Assembly (NCBI GenBank): GCA_009594995.1
Contig: VOPR01000055.1
Location: forward strand, 1-64,000
DNA from: Nitrospira sp.
Lineage (GTDB): Bacteria > Nitrospirota > Nitrospiria > Nitrospirales > Nitrospiraceae
Direction: 5' to 3'
Length of the DNA stretch: 64,000 bases
Below the pieces are notes generated by a model. It had not been told where the DNA came from, did no database searches, and saw only the letters and a program-made list of their open reading frames with translations. A program made the translations under genes and the position numbers. Positions 51,109-61,214 of the stretch are shown here, one piece after another (positions within the stretch are counted from its first letter, which is position 1; the number at the start of each line of letters is the position of its first letter).

Positions 51109-51189
51109 GGCCGCCCACGTGGGAGAATAAAAACTGGCCGTACCCACTCGTCCCTCGCCTAGTCAGAAGCTGTTCCTTCTGGCGAGAAC

Positions 51190-51792
51190 TTACTGATATG
51201 CCTCAAAGTTGTAAGTCGCGCCGGGGCGGTTTGCTGAATAACGATCGTTGAAGTGATTTGCCTGAAAGCCATTGTCGGTCGGACGAATGAGCAAGTTGCT
51301 CTCATGGCCAAGCACTGTGACAATCACTAGGAGCTCGCCGAGAGCAATGCATCTCAAAATAGCATGTTCAGGGGGCTGAATTTCCGGTCTGCTTAATTCG
51401 TGACGCAAATCGCGGTGAAGAAGCTCGACGACTAAGTTTATGGAGTCCGCTGGAAGATCATTGGTGGAAATCGTTTCAACTATATTGGGTGGCTTCCGGT
51501 CTTTCTCCTTTAAGGGGGGGCTGTTTGTCAGTTGTTCTTTACTCACCATTCCGAATCCAAACTGGTGCCATCCACGAAAGGCACTGAGCGGCAAATACTT
51601 GCCTTGGAATCGTGGACGGAGGTCAGTTGCTGGACTGGTTCGGAACACATTGCCATCCACATGATATGAGGTGTGACTGCCACAGAGTGAAGCGATAATG
51701 TCAAAGTAAAGGCCTTTGCCATGAAGGGCAAACCAAGCAATCTTTCTTGGTGCGCCGCCTATGCTCTCACGTGATGCAATCACTGCTCGCAT
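51190..51792 (-). CDS. Hypothetical protein, AT-richer than its neighbours
   Basis: 200 residues from ATG 51790-51792, with GGAG seven bases upstream. Not recognised. Visible parts are a beta-rich N-terminus (FALHGKGLYFDIIASLCGSH, FQGKYLPLSAFRGWHQFGFG) and a later amphipathic helical stretch (ELSRPEIQPPEHAILRCIAL). The base composition differs from the flanking pdh and mac genes, a hint of transfer. No mobile-element remnant is seen at either end. Confidence 0.5.
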   Translation of the reverse strand: MRAVIASRESIGGAPRKIAWFALHGKGLYFDIIASLCGSHTSYHVDGNVFRTSPATDLRPRFQGKYLPLSAFRGWHQFGFGMVSKEQLTNSPPLKEKDRKPPNIVETISTNDLPADSINLVVELLHRDLRHELSRPEIQPPEHAILRCIALGELLVIVTVLGHESNLLIRPTDNGFQANHFNDRYSANRPGATYNFEAYQ

Positions 51793-52006
51793 GATGAAAC
51801 TCCGGGAGTATTGAGAAGTTGCTGGAAATGTCCTCCTGCGCGGCCACACATCATAACAACCGCGACACCAAGTCGAGTAATGATATTGCACGTAGCTGTC
51901 AAGTGGCCTGGACGGGTGTCACTCTAGATCAGAAAGCACTTCATTAGCTGGGCCATGTCGGTGCGAAAGATCGCGATTCATCTACGTCTCTATTTTTCGG
52001 TGCCAG

Positions 52007-53239
52007 CTATTCATAGTGCAGCGCTTCAATCGGGTTCATGCGTGAGGCTTTGTTCGCCGGGTAGAGGCCGAAGAAGATGCCCACGGCAAGAGAGAAGAGG
52101 AAGGCGACGGCGACGGCTTGCGAGGAGATGATTGTCGGCCAGCCAATGAGGCGCGTGAGGAGCCGCGCGCCGGCGATGCCGAATATCACACCGGCCACCC
52201 CACCGATTGCCGTGAGGATGATGGCCTCCACGAGAAACTGCAGCAGAATGTGCGCGCGTTTGGCCCCGACCGCCATACGTATCCCGATCTCTCTGGTGCG
52301 TTCCGTCACCGACACCAGCAGAATGTTCATGATGCCGATCCCGCCGACCACGAGGGAGATGGAGGCGATGCTCAGCAGCATCACCATCATGGTCCGGCTG
52401 GCGCCGGCCACGGTTTTGGCCACATCCTCCATGGTGCGAATGGTGAAGTCGTTCTCCTCGGCGGGGTGAATCCTGTGTCTCGCGCGCAGCAGTTCACTGA
52501 TTTCTTCAACCGCTGCGGGGACGCTATACCGGTGTTGGGTTGCGACCATGATGATCCCGACGGTTCCGAGGAATTTTGTGCCCAGCACCTTACGTTCTGC
52601 GGTCGTGAACGGCAGGATGACGATATCGTCTTGATCCTGTCCTGATAGGGATTGTCCCTTCGGGGAGAGGATGCCGATGACGCGAAGCGGCACATTCTTG
52701 ATCCGGATCTGCGCTCCGATTACGTCTTCCCCCCGCTCGAACAAATTCTCCGCGACGGTTTTTCCTAACACCGCCACTTTAGCGGCGGCATCTTCATCCG
52801 CCTGCGTGAAGAAACTCCCTTCCGCGACCGGCCAGTTGCGCAGGTCGGTGAAAGCCGTGGTCGTGCCGATCGCGATGCTGTTCCAATTCTTGTGTTCATG
52901 AATGACTTGCAGGACAGAACGCGACGCATAGGTGACGAGGCTGATATCGCCGACCCGTTTTTCGATGTCACGGGCATCGTCGACGGTGAGGGTGGAGACG
53001 CTGCCGAGTCCGCCGCGCACGCCTCCGGTGGTAGTAGCGCCGGGAATGATGATGAGGACATTCGTGCCGAGGCTGGCGATCTCGCGTTGCACCGACGCCG
53101 TTGCTCCCTGTCCGAGACTGACCATGCCCACGACGGCGCCGACACCGATCACGATCCCGAGCATCGTCAAACCTGCGCGCAATGGATTGCGCCGGAGCAC
53201 GCGCAGGGCGGATTGGATCGTCAGCCAGAGAAAGCTCAT
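52007..53239 (-). CDS. MacB-like ABC permease without an ATPase domain
   Basis: 410 residues from ATG 53239. It has an N-terminal TM helix (LRAGLTMLGIVIGVGAVVGM), a large periplasmic MacB-PCD domain, and three C-terminal TM helices with the FtsX motif (SIASISLVVGGIGIMNILLVSVTERTREIGIR is the start). Transport of drugs, lipids or peptides needs a separate ATPase, which is absent both between this gene and macA (10 bp) and downstream. It probably uses an ATPase encoded elsewhere. Confidence 0.8.
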   Translation of the reverse strand: MSFLWLTIQSALRVLRRNPLRAGLTMLGIVIGVGAVVGMVSLGQGATASVQREIASLGTNVLIIIPGATTTGGVRGGLGSVSTLTVDDARDIEKRVGDISLVTYASRSVLQVIHEHKNWNSIAIGTTTAFTDLRNWPVAEGSFFTQADEDAAAKVAVLGKTVAENLFERGEDVIGAQIRIKNVPLRVIGILSPKGQSLSGQDQDDIVILPFTTAERKVLGTKFLGTVGIIMVATQHRYSVPAAVEEISELLRARHRIHPAEENDFTIRTMEDVAKTVAGASRTMMVMLLSIASISLVVGGIGIMNILLVSVTERTREIGIRMAVGAKRAHILLQFLVEAIILTAIGGVAGVIFGIAGARLLTRLIGWPTIISSQAVAVAFLFSLAVGIFFGLYPANKASRMNPIEALHYE

Positions 53240-53249
53240 GAGAGGTGTA

Positions 53250-54563
53250 TCACCGCATCTTCGGTCCGAATTCAAAGCCCGGCGGCAGTTTCTCCTGGGC
53301 GCTGTCTTCCGCAGTTGCAATGCCCACAATGGCGGCATCGCCCTCGCGCGCCTCGCCGGCCACGATCTCCGTGTACAGCGAGTCCGCAATGCCGGTGGTG
53401 ATTGGAGTTGCTCGGACACGGCCGGTTGTCTCCAGCACCCAGAGTTGTGGTGTCTTTCGATCCACCGGCACGCCGGGCATCCGGAACCGCAAGGCGGCGT
53501 TGGGGGCGCGAAGCGCATCCTCGTTGCGGGCTGTCACGATGGTGATGTTGGCGGTCATGCCTGGTTTGAGTTTGAGCTCGGGATTGTCGACCGAAATGAT
53601 CACATCGTACGTCACGACATTCTGAATGCTGACGGGTGCATTTCGGACTTGGGTCACGATGCCGTGAAAGAACTCCCTGGGATAGGCGTCCACCCGGAAG
53701 TCCGCAGACTTGCCCTCGGTGACGCCGCCGATATCGGACTCGCTGACATTGGCAATGACCTGCATGCGGGTGAGATCTTGCGCGAGCACGAAGAGCGTGG
53801 GAGTTTGAAAACTCGCGGCGACGGTTTGCCCTTCCTCGACATTGCGGGACACGACGGTCCCGTTCACCGGCGAATAGATGGTGGTGTACCCTAGATCCAA
53901 TTCGGCGGAGGACAATGTGGCCTTGGCCTGGTCGATCTGTGCTTCGGAGAGATCCACTTGCGCTTCCGCGTCCCGGTAGTTGGTGGTTGCCAGATCCAGG
54001 TCCGATTGCGAGACGAACTGCTGCGTTCGCAACGCGGCCATGCGATCCAGTTCTAGCTTTTTCTGCATCAGCATGTTCCGCGCTTTCGCGAGGTTGGCCT
54101 GCGCGCTTTTGAGTGCGGCCCTGGCCTGGCGTACCTTTGCTTGATACGGCTTCTGATCGATGGAGGCCAGGATCTGTCCTTCCCGCACCACCGAGTTGAA
54201 ATCGGCATAGAGTTTCGCGATTTTCCCGGAGACCTGACTGCCGACTTGCACCGAGATGACGGGATTCACGGCTCCCGTGGCCGTTACGAGGGCCGTGATC
54301 GGCCCGCGCTCAATCCGGAGGGTCTTGTAGTGTCCGGCAACCGGATCATTCGACGACCAATACCAAAAGGCCAGGCCAAGAAGGACAATCAGCCCCAGCA
54401 TTCCCGTCACGATCGGCAGACGTCGCCGTCTGGGAGGAAACGCCCGGCTGGTGGCAGGGACGGGGGCATGGCCTTGACTTTGCACTACCGGAACCGGCGT
54501 CAGCTCGACGGGTACGGGGTGGGCGGTTTGCTGCGGGTCGAGTTCCGAGTGGTCTGGGGCCAT
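53250..54563 (-). CDS. MacA-like membrane-fusion protein
   Basis: 437 residues. A TM anchor (VTGMLGLIVLLGLAFWYWSS near residue 50) follows a Pro-rich cytoplasmic tail. The periplasmic part has an interrupted lipoyl domain (ATGAVNPVISVQVGSQVSGK and TTIYSPVNGTVVSRNVEEGQ), an alpha hairpin (VRQARAALKSAQANLAKARN) and a beta barrel. It is the partner of the MacB-like permease 10 bp downstream; normally macA is followed by an ATPase gene, which is missing here. Confidence 0.8.
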   Translation of the reverse strand: MAPDHSELDPQQTAHPVPVELTPVPVVQSQGHAPVPATSRAFPPRRRRLPIVTGMLGLIVLLGLAFWYWSSNDPVAGHYKTLRIERGPITALVTATGAVNPVISVQVGSQVSGKIAKLYADFNSVVREGQILASIDQKPYQAKVRQARAALKSAQANLAKARNMLMQKKLELDRMAALRTQQFVSQSDLDLATTNYRDAEAQVDLSEAQIDQAKATLSSAELDLGYTTIYSPVNGTVVSRNVEEGQTVAASFQTPTLFVLAQDLTRMQVIANVSESDIGGVTEGKSADFRVDAYPREFFHGIVTQVRNAPVSIQNVVTYDVIISVDNPELKLKPGMTANITIVTARNEDALRAPNAALRFRMPGVPVDRKTPQLWVLETTGRVRATPITTGIADSLYTEIVAGEAREGDAAIVGIATAEDSAQEKLPPGFEFGPKMR

Positions 54564-54820
54564 GCATCACCTCGCCTGTCACTCAGGGAGACGCAAGAGA
54601 AGTGCCGTTCTCGTCTCGTTGGAAAGTCGGCGCTGTCATGAATCCATTGCATGCTCATGAGCGCGAGGGTGACCGTACGCATTCATGATGGGGCATTTTG
54701 CAACAGCCGGCAGGGATGGCCTGCGGCAGGACGCCCCTTGACCGCATAGGATTGTGCCGATTAGTCTGTGCGCGCATGCGCGCAGGTTGGTCCGGAACAG
54801 GATTGAGAGAGGAACGCTGT

Positions 54821-56200
54821 ATGACCGAGGAATGGGGCGCAGTTTTGGTGGTGGATGATGACGCCGACATGCGGAGTCTGCTCTGTGATGTCTTACAGGG
54901 GCGAGGCCATCAATGCACCGGCGTCGGCAACGGGGATGATGCGCTCAAGCAACTGAGCGAGGAAGATTATGCCGTTGTCCTCACCGACCTCCGGATGAAG
55001 GGCATGCAAGGCATCGAACTGCTCGCTGAAGTCAAACAGCGTTATCCTGATATCGGGGTCATCCTAATGACCGCTTTCGGCACGGTCGAGACCGCGGTCG
55101 ACGCGATGCGGCATGGCGCCAGCGATTATCTGACCAAGCCGGTGAAGACCGAAGAATTGGTGCGGGTAGTCGAGCGCGCTGTTCGTGAAGCGGCCCTCCG
55201 GCGCGAAGTCAGCCGACTGCGAAAAGAGGTGCACAAGGAATACAGCTTCCATCAGATCCTCGGCAAGAGCAAACCGATGCAGGCGGTCTTCGACCTGATC
55301 CGTCGGGTAGCCGATAGCCCGACCAATGTGTTGATCACCGGCGAGAGTGGCACGGGAAAGGAATTGGTCGCCAAGGCCATCCATTACAACAGCGACCGGC
55401 GTGACGCCCCTTTTGTGCCGGTCAATTGTGCGGCGATTCCTGAGCAACTGCTGGAAAGCGAACTCTTCGGACATATGCGAGGCTCCTTTACGGACGCCAA
55501 GATGGACAAACGTGGACTCTTTGAAGAGGCGCAAAAAGGCACCTTGTTCCTGGATGAAATCAGCGAGCTGCCCCTGATGCTGCAAGCCAAATTGCTGCGC
55601 GCCATTCAAGAACGTGAAATCCGGCGGGTGGGCGCAACCAAGTCCATTCCCGTGGATGTGCGGATCATCGCGGCCACCAATCTGAATCTCGTTGACGAAG
55701 TGAAGAACAAGCGATTCCGTGAAGATTTTTACTATCGACTCAATGTCATCGAGCTGCGGTTGCCGCCCTTGCGCGAGCGACGCGAAGATATTCCGATCCT
55801 GGTGGATGCCTTCTTGAAGAAATGCGCGGCGACGCGCGGCAAGCAGGTGAAGGGGCTGAGCGAGCCGGCCCTCGCCATGCTCGCCGACTATGCCTGGCCG
55901 GGGAATGTGCGTGAATTGGAAAATGTCATTGAACGGGCCGTGACGCTCAGTCATAGCGACATGATCGGCGCGGAAGACCTGCCCATCCAGGTGCAGGGGG
56001 CGCGCGGAGATCGCCGCATTTTGGATGAGGCGGCCGAACGGACCCTGCCTCTGCATGAAGTCGAAAAAGAATACATCGTCAAGATTCTGGAAAAGACAGG
56101 CGGGAATAAGTATCAGGCCGCCCATGTGCTGGGTATCGATCGAAAGACCCTCTACCGCAAGCTGGCCGAGATCGAGGGCAAACCACACTCAGAGGCGTAG
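54821..56200 (+). CDS. NtrC-family response regulator with variant GAFTGA loop
   Basis: 459 residues from ATG 54821, after AGAGGA. A receiver domain with phospho-acceptor Asp 56 (VVLTDLRMK), a sigma-54-activator AAA+ domain with GESGTGKE (Walker A near 174-180) and GTLFLDEISELPL, and a Fis-type HTH (GGNKYQAAHVLGIDRKTLYR). The GAFTGA loop that touches sigma-54 reads GSFTDA (221-226). Such changes often weaken sigma-54 contact, so sigma-54 use is uncertain. It is paired with the kinase 17 bp downstream. Confidence 0.9.
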   Translation: MTEEWGAVLVVDDDADMRSLLCDVLQGRGHQCTGVGNGDDALKQLSEEDYAVVLTDLRMKGMQGIELLAEVKQRYPDIGVILMTAFGTVETAVDAMRHGASDYLTKPVKTEELVRVVERAVREAALRREVSRLRKEVHKEYSFHQILGKSKPMQAVFDLIRRVADSPTNVLITGESGTGKELVAKAIHYNSDRRDAPFVPVNCAAIPEQLLESELFGHMRGSFTDAKMDKRGLFEEAQKGTLFLDEISELPLMLQAKLLRAIQEREIRRVGATKSIPVDVRIIAATNLNLVDEVKNKRFREDFYYRLNVIELRLPPLRERREDIPILVDAFLKKCAATRGKQVKGLSEPALAMLADYAWPGNVRELENVIERAVTLSHSDMIGAEDLPIQVQGARGDRRILDEAAERTLPLHEVEKEYIVKILEKTGGNKYQAAHVLGIDRKTLYRKLAEIEGKPHSEA

Positions 56201-56217
56201 AGTCTTCGTCTCACGTC

Positions 56218-58947
56218 GTGCGGGGAGCCATCGCCGTGCAGTCTCTGTCACCCAAACCCCTGGTTCTTGAATACGGCGGCCCGCTGCTGCTGACCATCGG
56301 AATTTTTATCCTCGACCTGTCGGTACCGACGGAAGTCGCCGCATGGCTGCTCTATGCCATTCCTCTCTCGCTGACGGTGGCGACCTCACGGGCGCGGGCT
56401 CCCCTCTATGGCATGGGGCTGGTTGCGGTGCTGGTGGTGATCGGGGCGATCGCTGCCCCTGCCGGAGTGCCGCCACTCTCGTCCTGGCTCAATCGCCTCA
56501 TGGGGTTGGGGCTCATGGCGGCTGTCGCGGCCCTATTGGCTCCGCGCTGGAATGGTTCGGCGCAGTCAGACTCGATCTCCGGACAACAGGCGCAAGCGCT
56601 CACGACGGCGGAGGCTGAGCGCGCGCAGGCTGAATCGGCCAGTGCCATGGCGGTGGAGGCCCGTACCTCTGCAGAGGCGGCTGCAGCGGGGGCGGCGGCA
56701 GGACAACGCCGGGCCGAAGCGGAACTCCAGCGAGACAAGTTACGGTTCGAAGGCATCGTGCAGTCGGCCATGGATGCCATCATCACGGTCGATGACGGAC
56801 ATAAGATTGTCTTGTTCAATCAGGCCGCCGAGGACATGTTCCGGTGGAGCGCGCAGGAAATGCTGGGGCGGCGGTTGGACCGCCTGATTCCCGAGCGGTT
56901 TCGCAGCGCCCATGGAGAACATATCCGGGAGTTCGGGCGGTCCGGCGTCACGACGCGACAAATGGGCGCGCTCGGTGTGATTACCGGGATTCGATCCAAC
57001 GGCGAGGAATTTCCCATCGAGGCGGCCATTTCGCAAATCGGCGTGGAAGGGACGCGCTACTACACCGTGATCCTGCGCGACATTACCGAACGGAAACGGC
57101 TTGAGCAGGAATTGGCGGAGCGTGAAGCTTTGCTGCGGACGATCATCGAAACCGAGCCTGAGTGTGTGAAAGTCCTGGCGCTAGACGGAACGGTGAGGAC
57201 CATGAATGCCGCCGGTCTGGCCATGATTGAAGCGACCAGTATGGCGGAGGTGGTCGGCAAGGACATCTGTAATCTCATCGGCGCGGAATCTCAACCCGTG
57301 TTCCGTGAACTCGTCCGCAAGGCAGGGCTGGGGGAGGCGGGGCGGTTAGAGTTTCAAATCGTGGGTTTCCAGGGGACGCCTCGCTGGTTGGATACGCATG
57401 TGGTGCCGCTACGCGCCGCTGATGGGAACATCACGGCGGTGTTGGGGGTGACGCGTGATGTGACCGAGTGGAAAAATGCCGAAAGGCGATTGCGTCAGAG
57501 CGAGGAGCGGTATCGACGGCTCCTCGCCGTTTTGCCGGATGCCATTCTGGTCACGCGTGATAACCGTATTGTGTTTGCCAATGAGCAGGGGTTGCGGTTA
57601 TTCGGGGCGGCAACCGGAGAGGCCCTGCTGGGGAAAGTGCTCTACGATGTCGTGCATCCAGACTACCATGCCCTCATCACCGAGCGTATCCGGCATTTGC
57701 TGGGAGGCGGCGGCATCGTGCCGGAGGTTGAAGAGCGGATTATCCGTTTGGATGGTGAGATGGTGGATGTCGCGGTTACGGCGGCGCACTTCCGGGACCA
57801 GGACGGCATTGGCATTCTGGTCGTGTTGCGCGACATTACCATGCGCAAGCTTGCGGAGCAGAAGCTACGTGAAAGCGAGGAACGGCTGCAAAGTTTATTG
57901 GGGGCCATGGAAGACGTCATCTGGTCGTCGTCCCTTGATTTGTCGGCGCTGCACTATGTCAGTCCCTCCGTGGCGGACATCTATGGCTGGTCACCGGAGG
58001 AGTTTAGGACTAAGCCATCGTTATGGCTGGAGGCGGTGCATCCGGATGACCGCACTCTGGCTGAGCAGGCGTTGCGGGACTTCCAGGACACGGGAGAATT
58101 CGATGTGGAGTACCGCATTGTGCGGCGGGATGGAGGACTCCGCTGGGTGCATGACCGGGGGCGTATCATCAAGGATGCGGCCGGTCATCCTTTGAGGGTC
58201 GACGGCATCGCCAGCGATATCACTGAGCGCAAACACCTGCAGGCTCAACTCCGCCGGACCGAGCGGGTGGCTGAACTCGGCACCGTGGCATCCGGCATGG
58301 CGCATGAGATCGGCACGCCCATGAATGTGATTCTAGGCCGGGCTGAGTATCTGATGGAGCGGACGAAAGAGGAACCGGTCAGAAAGGGGCTCCAAACCAT
58401 CATCAGCCAGGTGGAGCGGATTACGCGGGTGATGAATCAATTGTTGGCCTTTGCTCGGCGGCGTCCGGTCGAACACCGTGCGCTCGACTTGCATCAGACC
58501 ATTGAGGACAACCTCGAAATTTTTCAAGAACGTCTCTCGCATAGCAGCGTCACGGTGGAAACTTCCTTCGCCGAGAATTGCCCGCTGGTGCGCGCCGATG
58601 CCGACCAAATGAGTCAGGTCTTGATCAACTTGATCATGAATGCGATCCATGCCATGCCGGAGGGCGGAACGTTAAAGCTGGCTCTAGAGCCGGTGCCGGA
58701 CCGTGGTATCGTCATGCTCACGATTGGGGATACCGGCCACGGAATGCCGCAGGATGTCATTGCGAAGATCTTCGACCCGTTCTTCACGACGAAGGAGTTT
58801 GGGAAGGGGACTGGTTTGGGCCTGACCGTGGTCAGGGGCATCATCGAGGAGCATAGCGGGACGATTTCTGTGGAGAGTAAGCCAGGGGTAGGCACCATCT
58901 TCACAATTTGTCTGCCAATTCATACCGACCCCAGCCCCAATCGCTGA
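56218..58947 (+). CDS. Multi-PAS sensor histidine kinase
   Basis: 909 residues from GTG 56218. Several N-terminal TM helices (LLLTIGIFILDLSVPTEVAA, LVAVLVVIGAIAA), an Ala-rich coiled coil, four PAS domains (for example VQSAMDAIITVDDGHKIVLF, TEPECVKVLALDGTVRTMNA, LPDAILVTRDNRIVFANEQG, and DVIWSSSLDLSALHYVSPSV) with PAC ends, then HisKA (GMAHEIGTPMNVILG) and HATPase (DQMSQVLINLIMNAIHAMP, GDTGHGMPQDV, GKGTGLGLTVVRGIIEE). The probable partner of the NtrC-like regulator upstream. The signal is unknown. Confidence 0.9.
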   Translation: MRGAIAVQSLSPKPLVLEYGGPLLLTIGIFILDLSVPTEVAAWLLYAIPLSLTVATSRARAPLYGMGLVAVLVVIGAIAAPAGVPPLSSWLNRLMGLGLMAAVAALLAPRWNGSAQSDSISGQQAQALTTAEAERAQAESASAMAVEARTSAEAAAAGAAAGQRRAEAELQRDKLRFEGIVQSAMDAIITVDDGHKIVLFNQAAEDMFRWSAQEMLGRRLDRLIPERFRSAHGEHIREFGRSGVTTRQMGALGVITGIRSNGEEFPIEAAISQIGVEGTRYYTVILRDITERKRLEQELAEREALLRTIIETEPECVKVLALDGTVRTMNAAGLAMIEATSMAEVVGKDICNLIGAESQPVFRELVRKAGLGEAGRLEFQIVGFQGTPRWLDTHVVPLRAADGNITAVLGVTRDVTEWKNAERRLRQSEERYRRLLAVLPDAILVTRDNRIVFANEQGLRLFGAATGEALLGKVLYDVVHPDYHALITERIRHLLGGGGIVPEVEERIIRLDGEMVDVAVTAAHFRDQDGIGILVVLRDITMRKLAEQKLRESEERLQSLLGAMEDVIWSSSLDLSALHYVSPSVADIYGWSPEEFRTKPSLWLEAVHPDDRTLAEQALRDFQDTGEFDVEYRIVRRDGGLRWVHDRGRIIKDAAGHPLRVDGIASDITERKHLQAQLRRTERVAELGTVASGMAHEIGTPMNVILGRAEYLMERTKEEPVRKGLQTIISQVERITRVMNQLLAFARRRPVEHRALDLHQTIEDNLEIFQERLSHSSVTVETSFAENCPLVRADADQMSQVLINLIMNAIHAMPEGGTLKLALEPVPDRGIVMLTIGDTGHGMPQDVIAKIFDPFFTTKEFGKGTGLGLTVVRGIIEEHSGTISVESKPGVGTIFTICLPIHTDPSPNR

Positions 58948-59159
58948 CATCTATTCCTTGAGGCCCGGCTAGGCCTGAGCCTGCAAGTGAGGGATCAGTT
59001 TGTGGTGCCTTCGTGCTGTAGCGCTTCGGGGCAGAACCTCTCGCCCTGTGGGGTCTTTCTCGCCAAATCTTCTGCGATGCCAGGGTTGTTTGTAAAAGCA
59101 GTCACCATGAATTGTAGAATGAATACAATGTGTTGTGTGTGCGTTTGCGCTAATTGGTA

Positions 59160-59174
59160 TGGCACATAGTTTGC
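59160..59174 (+). promoter_or_regulatory. Sigma-54 promoter upstream of the stand-alone receiver
   Basis: TGGCAC (59160-59165), five bases, then TTGC (59171-59174) is an excellent match to the sigma-54 -24/-12 elements, including the invariant GG and GC with 12-base register. Transcription would start near 59186. This lies past an ATG at 59190 by only a few bases, so a GTG start at 59217 for the receiver gene is preferred. Confidence 0.7.
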
Positions 59175-59216
59175 GTGGGAAGCCTACGCATGGACACCTG
59201 TTGCGAAGGATCCAGC

Positions 59217-59618
59217 GTGAAAGGAAGGTCACCAGCTGTGCTGCTTGTCGTAGAAGATGACAAGGATATGCGAAGCCTCCTCTGTGACGAGTTGTGGGGG
59301 GAAGGCTATCAATTGCGCGAGGCCAGCAATGGGGAGGAGGGATTGGCAGCCGTGAGGCAGGCTGCGCCGGATCTGATTGTCACGGACTTGAAAATGCCGT
59401 CCGGCGGTTTTGACTATGTGCATCGGCTGAGAGATTCTGTGCCTGATTGCCCGATTATTGTGATGACGGCTTTCGGTGACGCGCGAACGAAAGAAGAGGC
59501 CATCCAAAGCGGCGCCACGGCCTATTTCGACAAGCCGGTCCGGTTGTCGGAACTGAAGGCCACAGTAAAACGGCTTCTTCCGCCATGTGAGTCATTGCAG
59601 GCGCCTCCTCTTCACTGA
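59217..59618 (+). CDS. Stand-alone response regulator receiver
   Basis: 133 residues from GTG 59217, chosen for GAAGGA six bases before it and because the predicted sigma-54 start point lies just upstream. A CheY-like receiver with acidic pair EDD, phospho-acceptor Asp in DLIVTDLKMPSGG, Thr in VMTAFGDA and Lys in YFDKPVR. No output domain. It shares a sequence opening (RSLLCDxL) with the NtrC-like regulator receiver, so it may compete for phosphate from the same kinase. Confidence 0.85.
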   Translation: MKGRSPAVLLVVEDDKDMRSLLCDELWGEGYQLREASNGEEGLAAVRQAAPDLIVTDLKMPSGGFDYVHRLRDSVPDCPIIVMTAFGDARTKEEAIQSGATAYFDKPVRLSELKATVKRLLPPCESLQAPPLH

Positions 59619-59760
59619 ATTGTCCGCAGCGGACGGGCGTTTCGGCATGATGGCCCCCTACCCGTGAGGGTTGTCTTCGAAGTGTCAGGCGTAGTACAAA
59701 TAGGGCCTACACAGTGAAGAAAGGCCCTTCTTGGTTCCTTCTGATATGAGGAGTGATGAG

Positions 59761-61164
59761 ATGGCCGGATCTCACGTTCCAGCAGCCTCCATTTCTCCAT
59801 TCGCCGACCCGATTTTAGCAGCTCGCTTGGAAGCCCTGCGGCAGTTGGCCGACGGGCTGACCGACCGTGTTGCGGTCATGGATCGAGACTTCAATGTGGT
59901 CTATGCGAATGACGCCGCGTGGACCAAAGAGGGGGCGAGCCCCTCGGTCAACAAACCCGCCAAGTGTTATCAGGCCTTTGTTCAAATGGAAGACCCGTGT
60001 GGAACCTGCCCGGCCGAGGCGGTGTTCGAGACCCGCGAGGTTCGCACCGTGGCCTGCAACAGTTCTGGCGACGGTACCGCCTGCGGCATGCACCAGGCCT
60101 TTCCTCTCATGGCGGCATCGGGTGAGGTGGGATCGGTACTCGTCCTCTTCCGTAAATCGGCTGAGTCGGTCATCCCTCCGCAGTCGCTTTCCCAGGAAAA
60201 AGACGGTCGGTCGCGTCCGGAGCGGACCGAGTCACGCCTGGGAGAACTTGTCGGCGCAAGTCCGGTCATGCATCAGCTATTCGATCTTATACGGCTGGTC
60301 GCCGATAGCTCAGCGACGGTCCTGATACAAGGCGAAAGCGGGACGGGAAAAGAGCTGGTTGCCAGGACCATTCACCGGACGAGCTATCGCCGTGAGAAGC
60401 CCTTTGTCGTTGTGGACTGCGGCGCCCTTCCTGAAACCTTGCTGGAAAGTGAACTTTTCGGTCATGTTAAAGGTGCCTTTACCGGTGCTGCCGGAGCCAA
60501 GCCCGGTCTGTTTGAAGAGGCGGACGGGGGCACGATTTTCTTGGATGAGATCGCCGATACCTCGCCGACATTCCAGGCCAAATTGCTCCGGGTTTTGCAG
60601 GAAGGCGAAATCAAACGGGTCGGCGGCACCCAGCCGATCAAGATCGATGTTCGCGTCATATCCGCGACCAACAAGGATTTGACTGATCTCGTGAAGGCGA
60701 AGTCCTTTCGGCAAGATCTCTACTACCGGTTGGCGGTATTGCCGGTGCACCTGCCTCCGCTCAGAGAGCGGAGAGCGGATATTCCTCTGTTGGTGACGAA
60801 ATTTATTGCGGATTCCTGCCAGCGACATCGGCAAGAGAATCGTCAGGTGAGTGAGGAGGCGATGCGCGCGTTGACCGCGGCACCCTGGCAGGGAAACGTG
60901 CGCGAGCTGCAGCACTATATCGAGCGAGCGGTCGTCACCACCACTCATCCCGTGTTGACCTGTACGGATCTCGTGGCGTTGAAATCCCATGTTGAACCCC
61001 TGGATCTGCGTACGGTTGGGCGGGATGCGGCCAGGCAAGCTGAACGGGCGCGGATTGTTCAGGCCTTGCAGCAGACCTCCGGGAACAGAATGAAGGCCGC
61101 TCGTCTTCTGAAGATCAGTCGAGCCAGCCTCTATAATAAGCTTCACGATTTCGGCATCCAGTAG
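59761..61164 (+). CDS. PAS-sigma-54 activator with a Cys-rich sensor domain
   Basis: 467 residues from ATG 59761, preceded by GAGGAG. A PAS-like N-terminal domain ([20 protein letters not shown]) carries five Cys, at about 69, 80, 83, 99 and 108, including DPCGTCPAE; a metal or redox cofactor is plausible. The AAA+ core has GESGTGKE (191-198) and an intact GAFTGA (238-243), and the C-terminus an HTH ([20 protein letters not shown]). It has no receiver domain, so it senses directly. A terminator-like hairpin and a candidate sigma-54 promoter separate it from the oxidase gene. Confidence 0.88.
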   Translation: MAGSHVPAASISPFADPILAARLEALRQLADGLTDRVAVMDRDFNVVYANDAAWTKEGASPSVNKPAKCYQAFVQMEDPCGTCPAEAVFETREVRTVACNSSGDGTACGMHQAFPLMAASGEVGSVLVLFRKSAESVIPPQSLSQEKDGRSRPERTESRLGELVGASPVMHQLFDLIRLVADSSATVLIQGESGTGKELVARTIHRTSYRREKPFVVVDCGALPETLLESELFGHVKGAFTGAAGAKPGLFEEADGGTIFLDEIADTSPTFQAKLLRVLQEGEIKRVGGTQPIKIDVRVISATNKDLTDLVKAKSFRQDLYYRLAVLPVHLPPLRERRADIPLLVTKFIADSCQRHRQENRQVSEEAMRALTAAPWQGNVRELQHYIERAVVTTTHPVLTCTDLVALKSHVEPLDLRTVGRDAARQAERARIVQALQQTSGNRMKAARLLKISRASLYNKLHDFGIQ

Positions 61165-61214
61165 TCACTCCGAGACTTCCGTCTTACCTCCTCTCCCTCA
61201 TTCCCCCTGCAACA

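Noticed and set aside
54700..54715. GGGGCATTTTGCA upstream of the NtrC-like gene as a sigma-54 promoter
   Set aside because: The GG and GC are too close together to match the required 12-base register.
55064..56188. 374-residue antisense frame over the NtrC-like gene (similarly 28218-29348 and 61760-62956)
   Set aside because: Shadow of a strongly conserved gene on the other strand; no plausible start signal or family resemblance.
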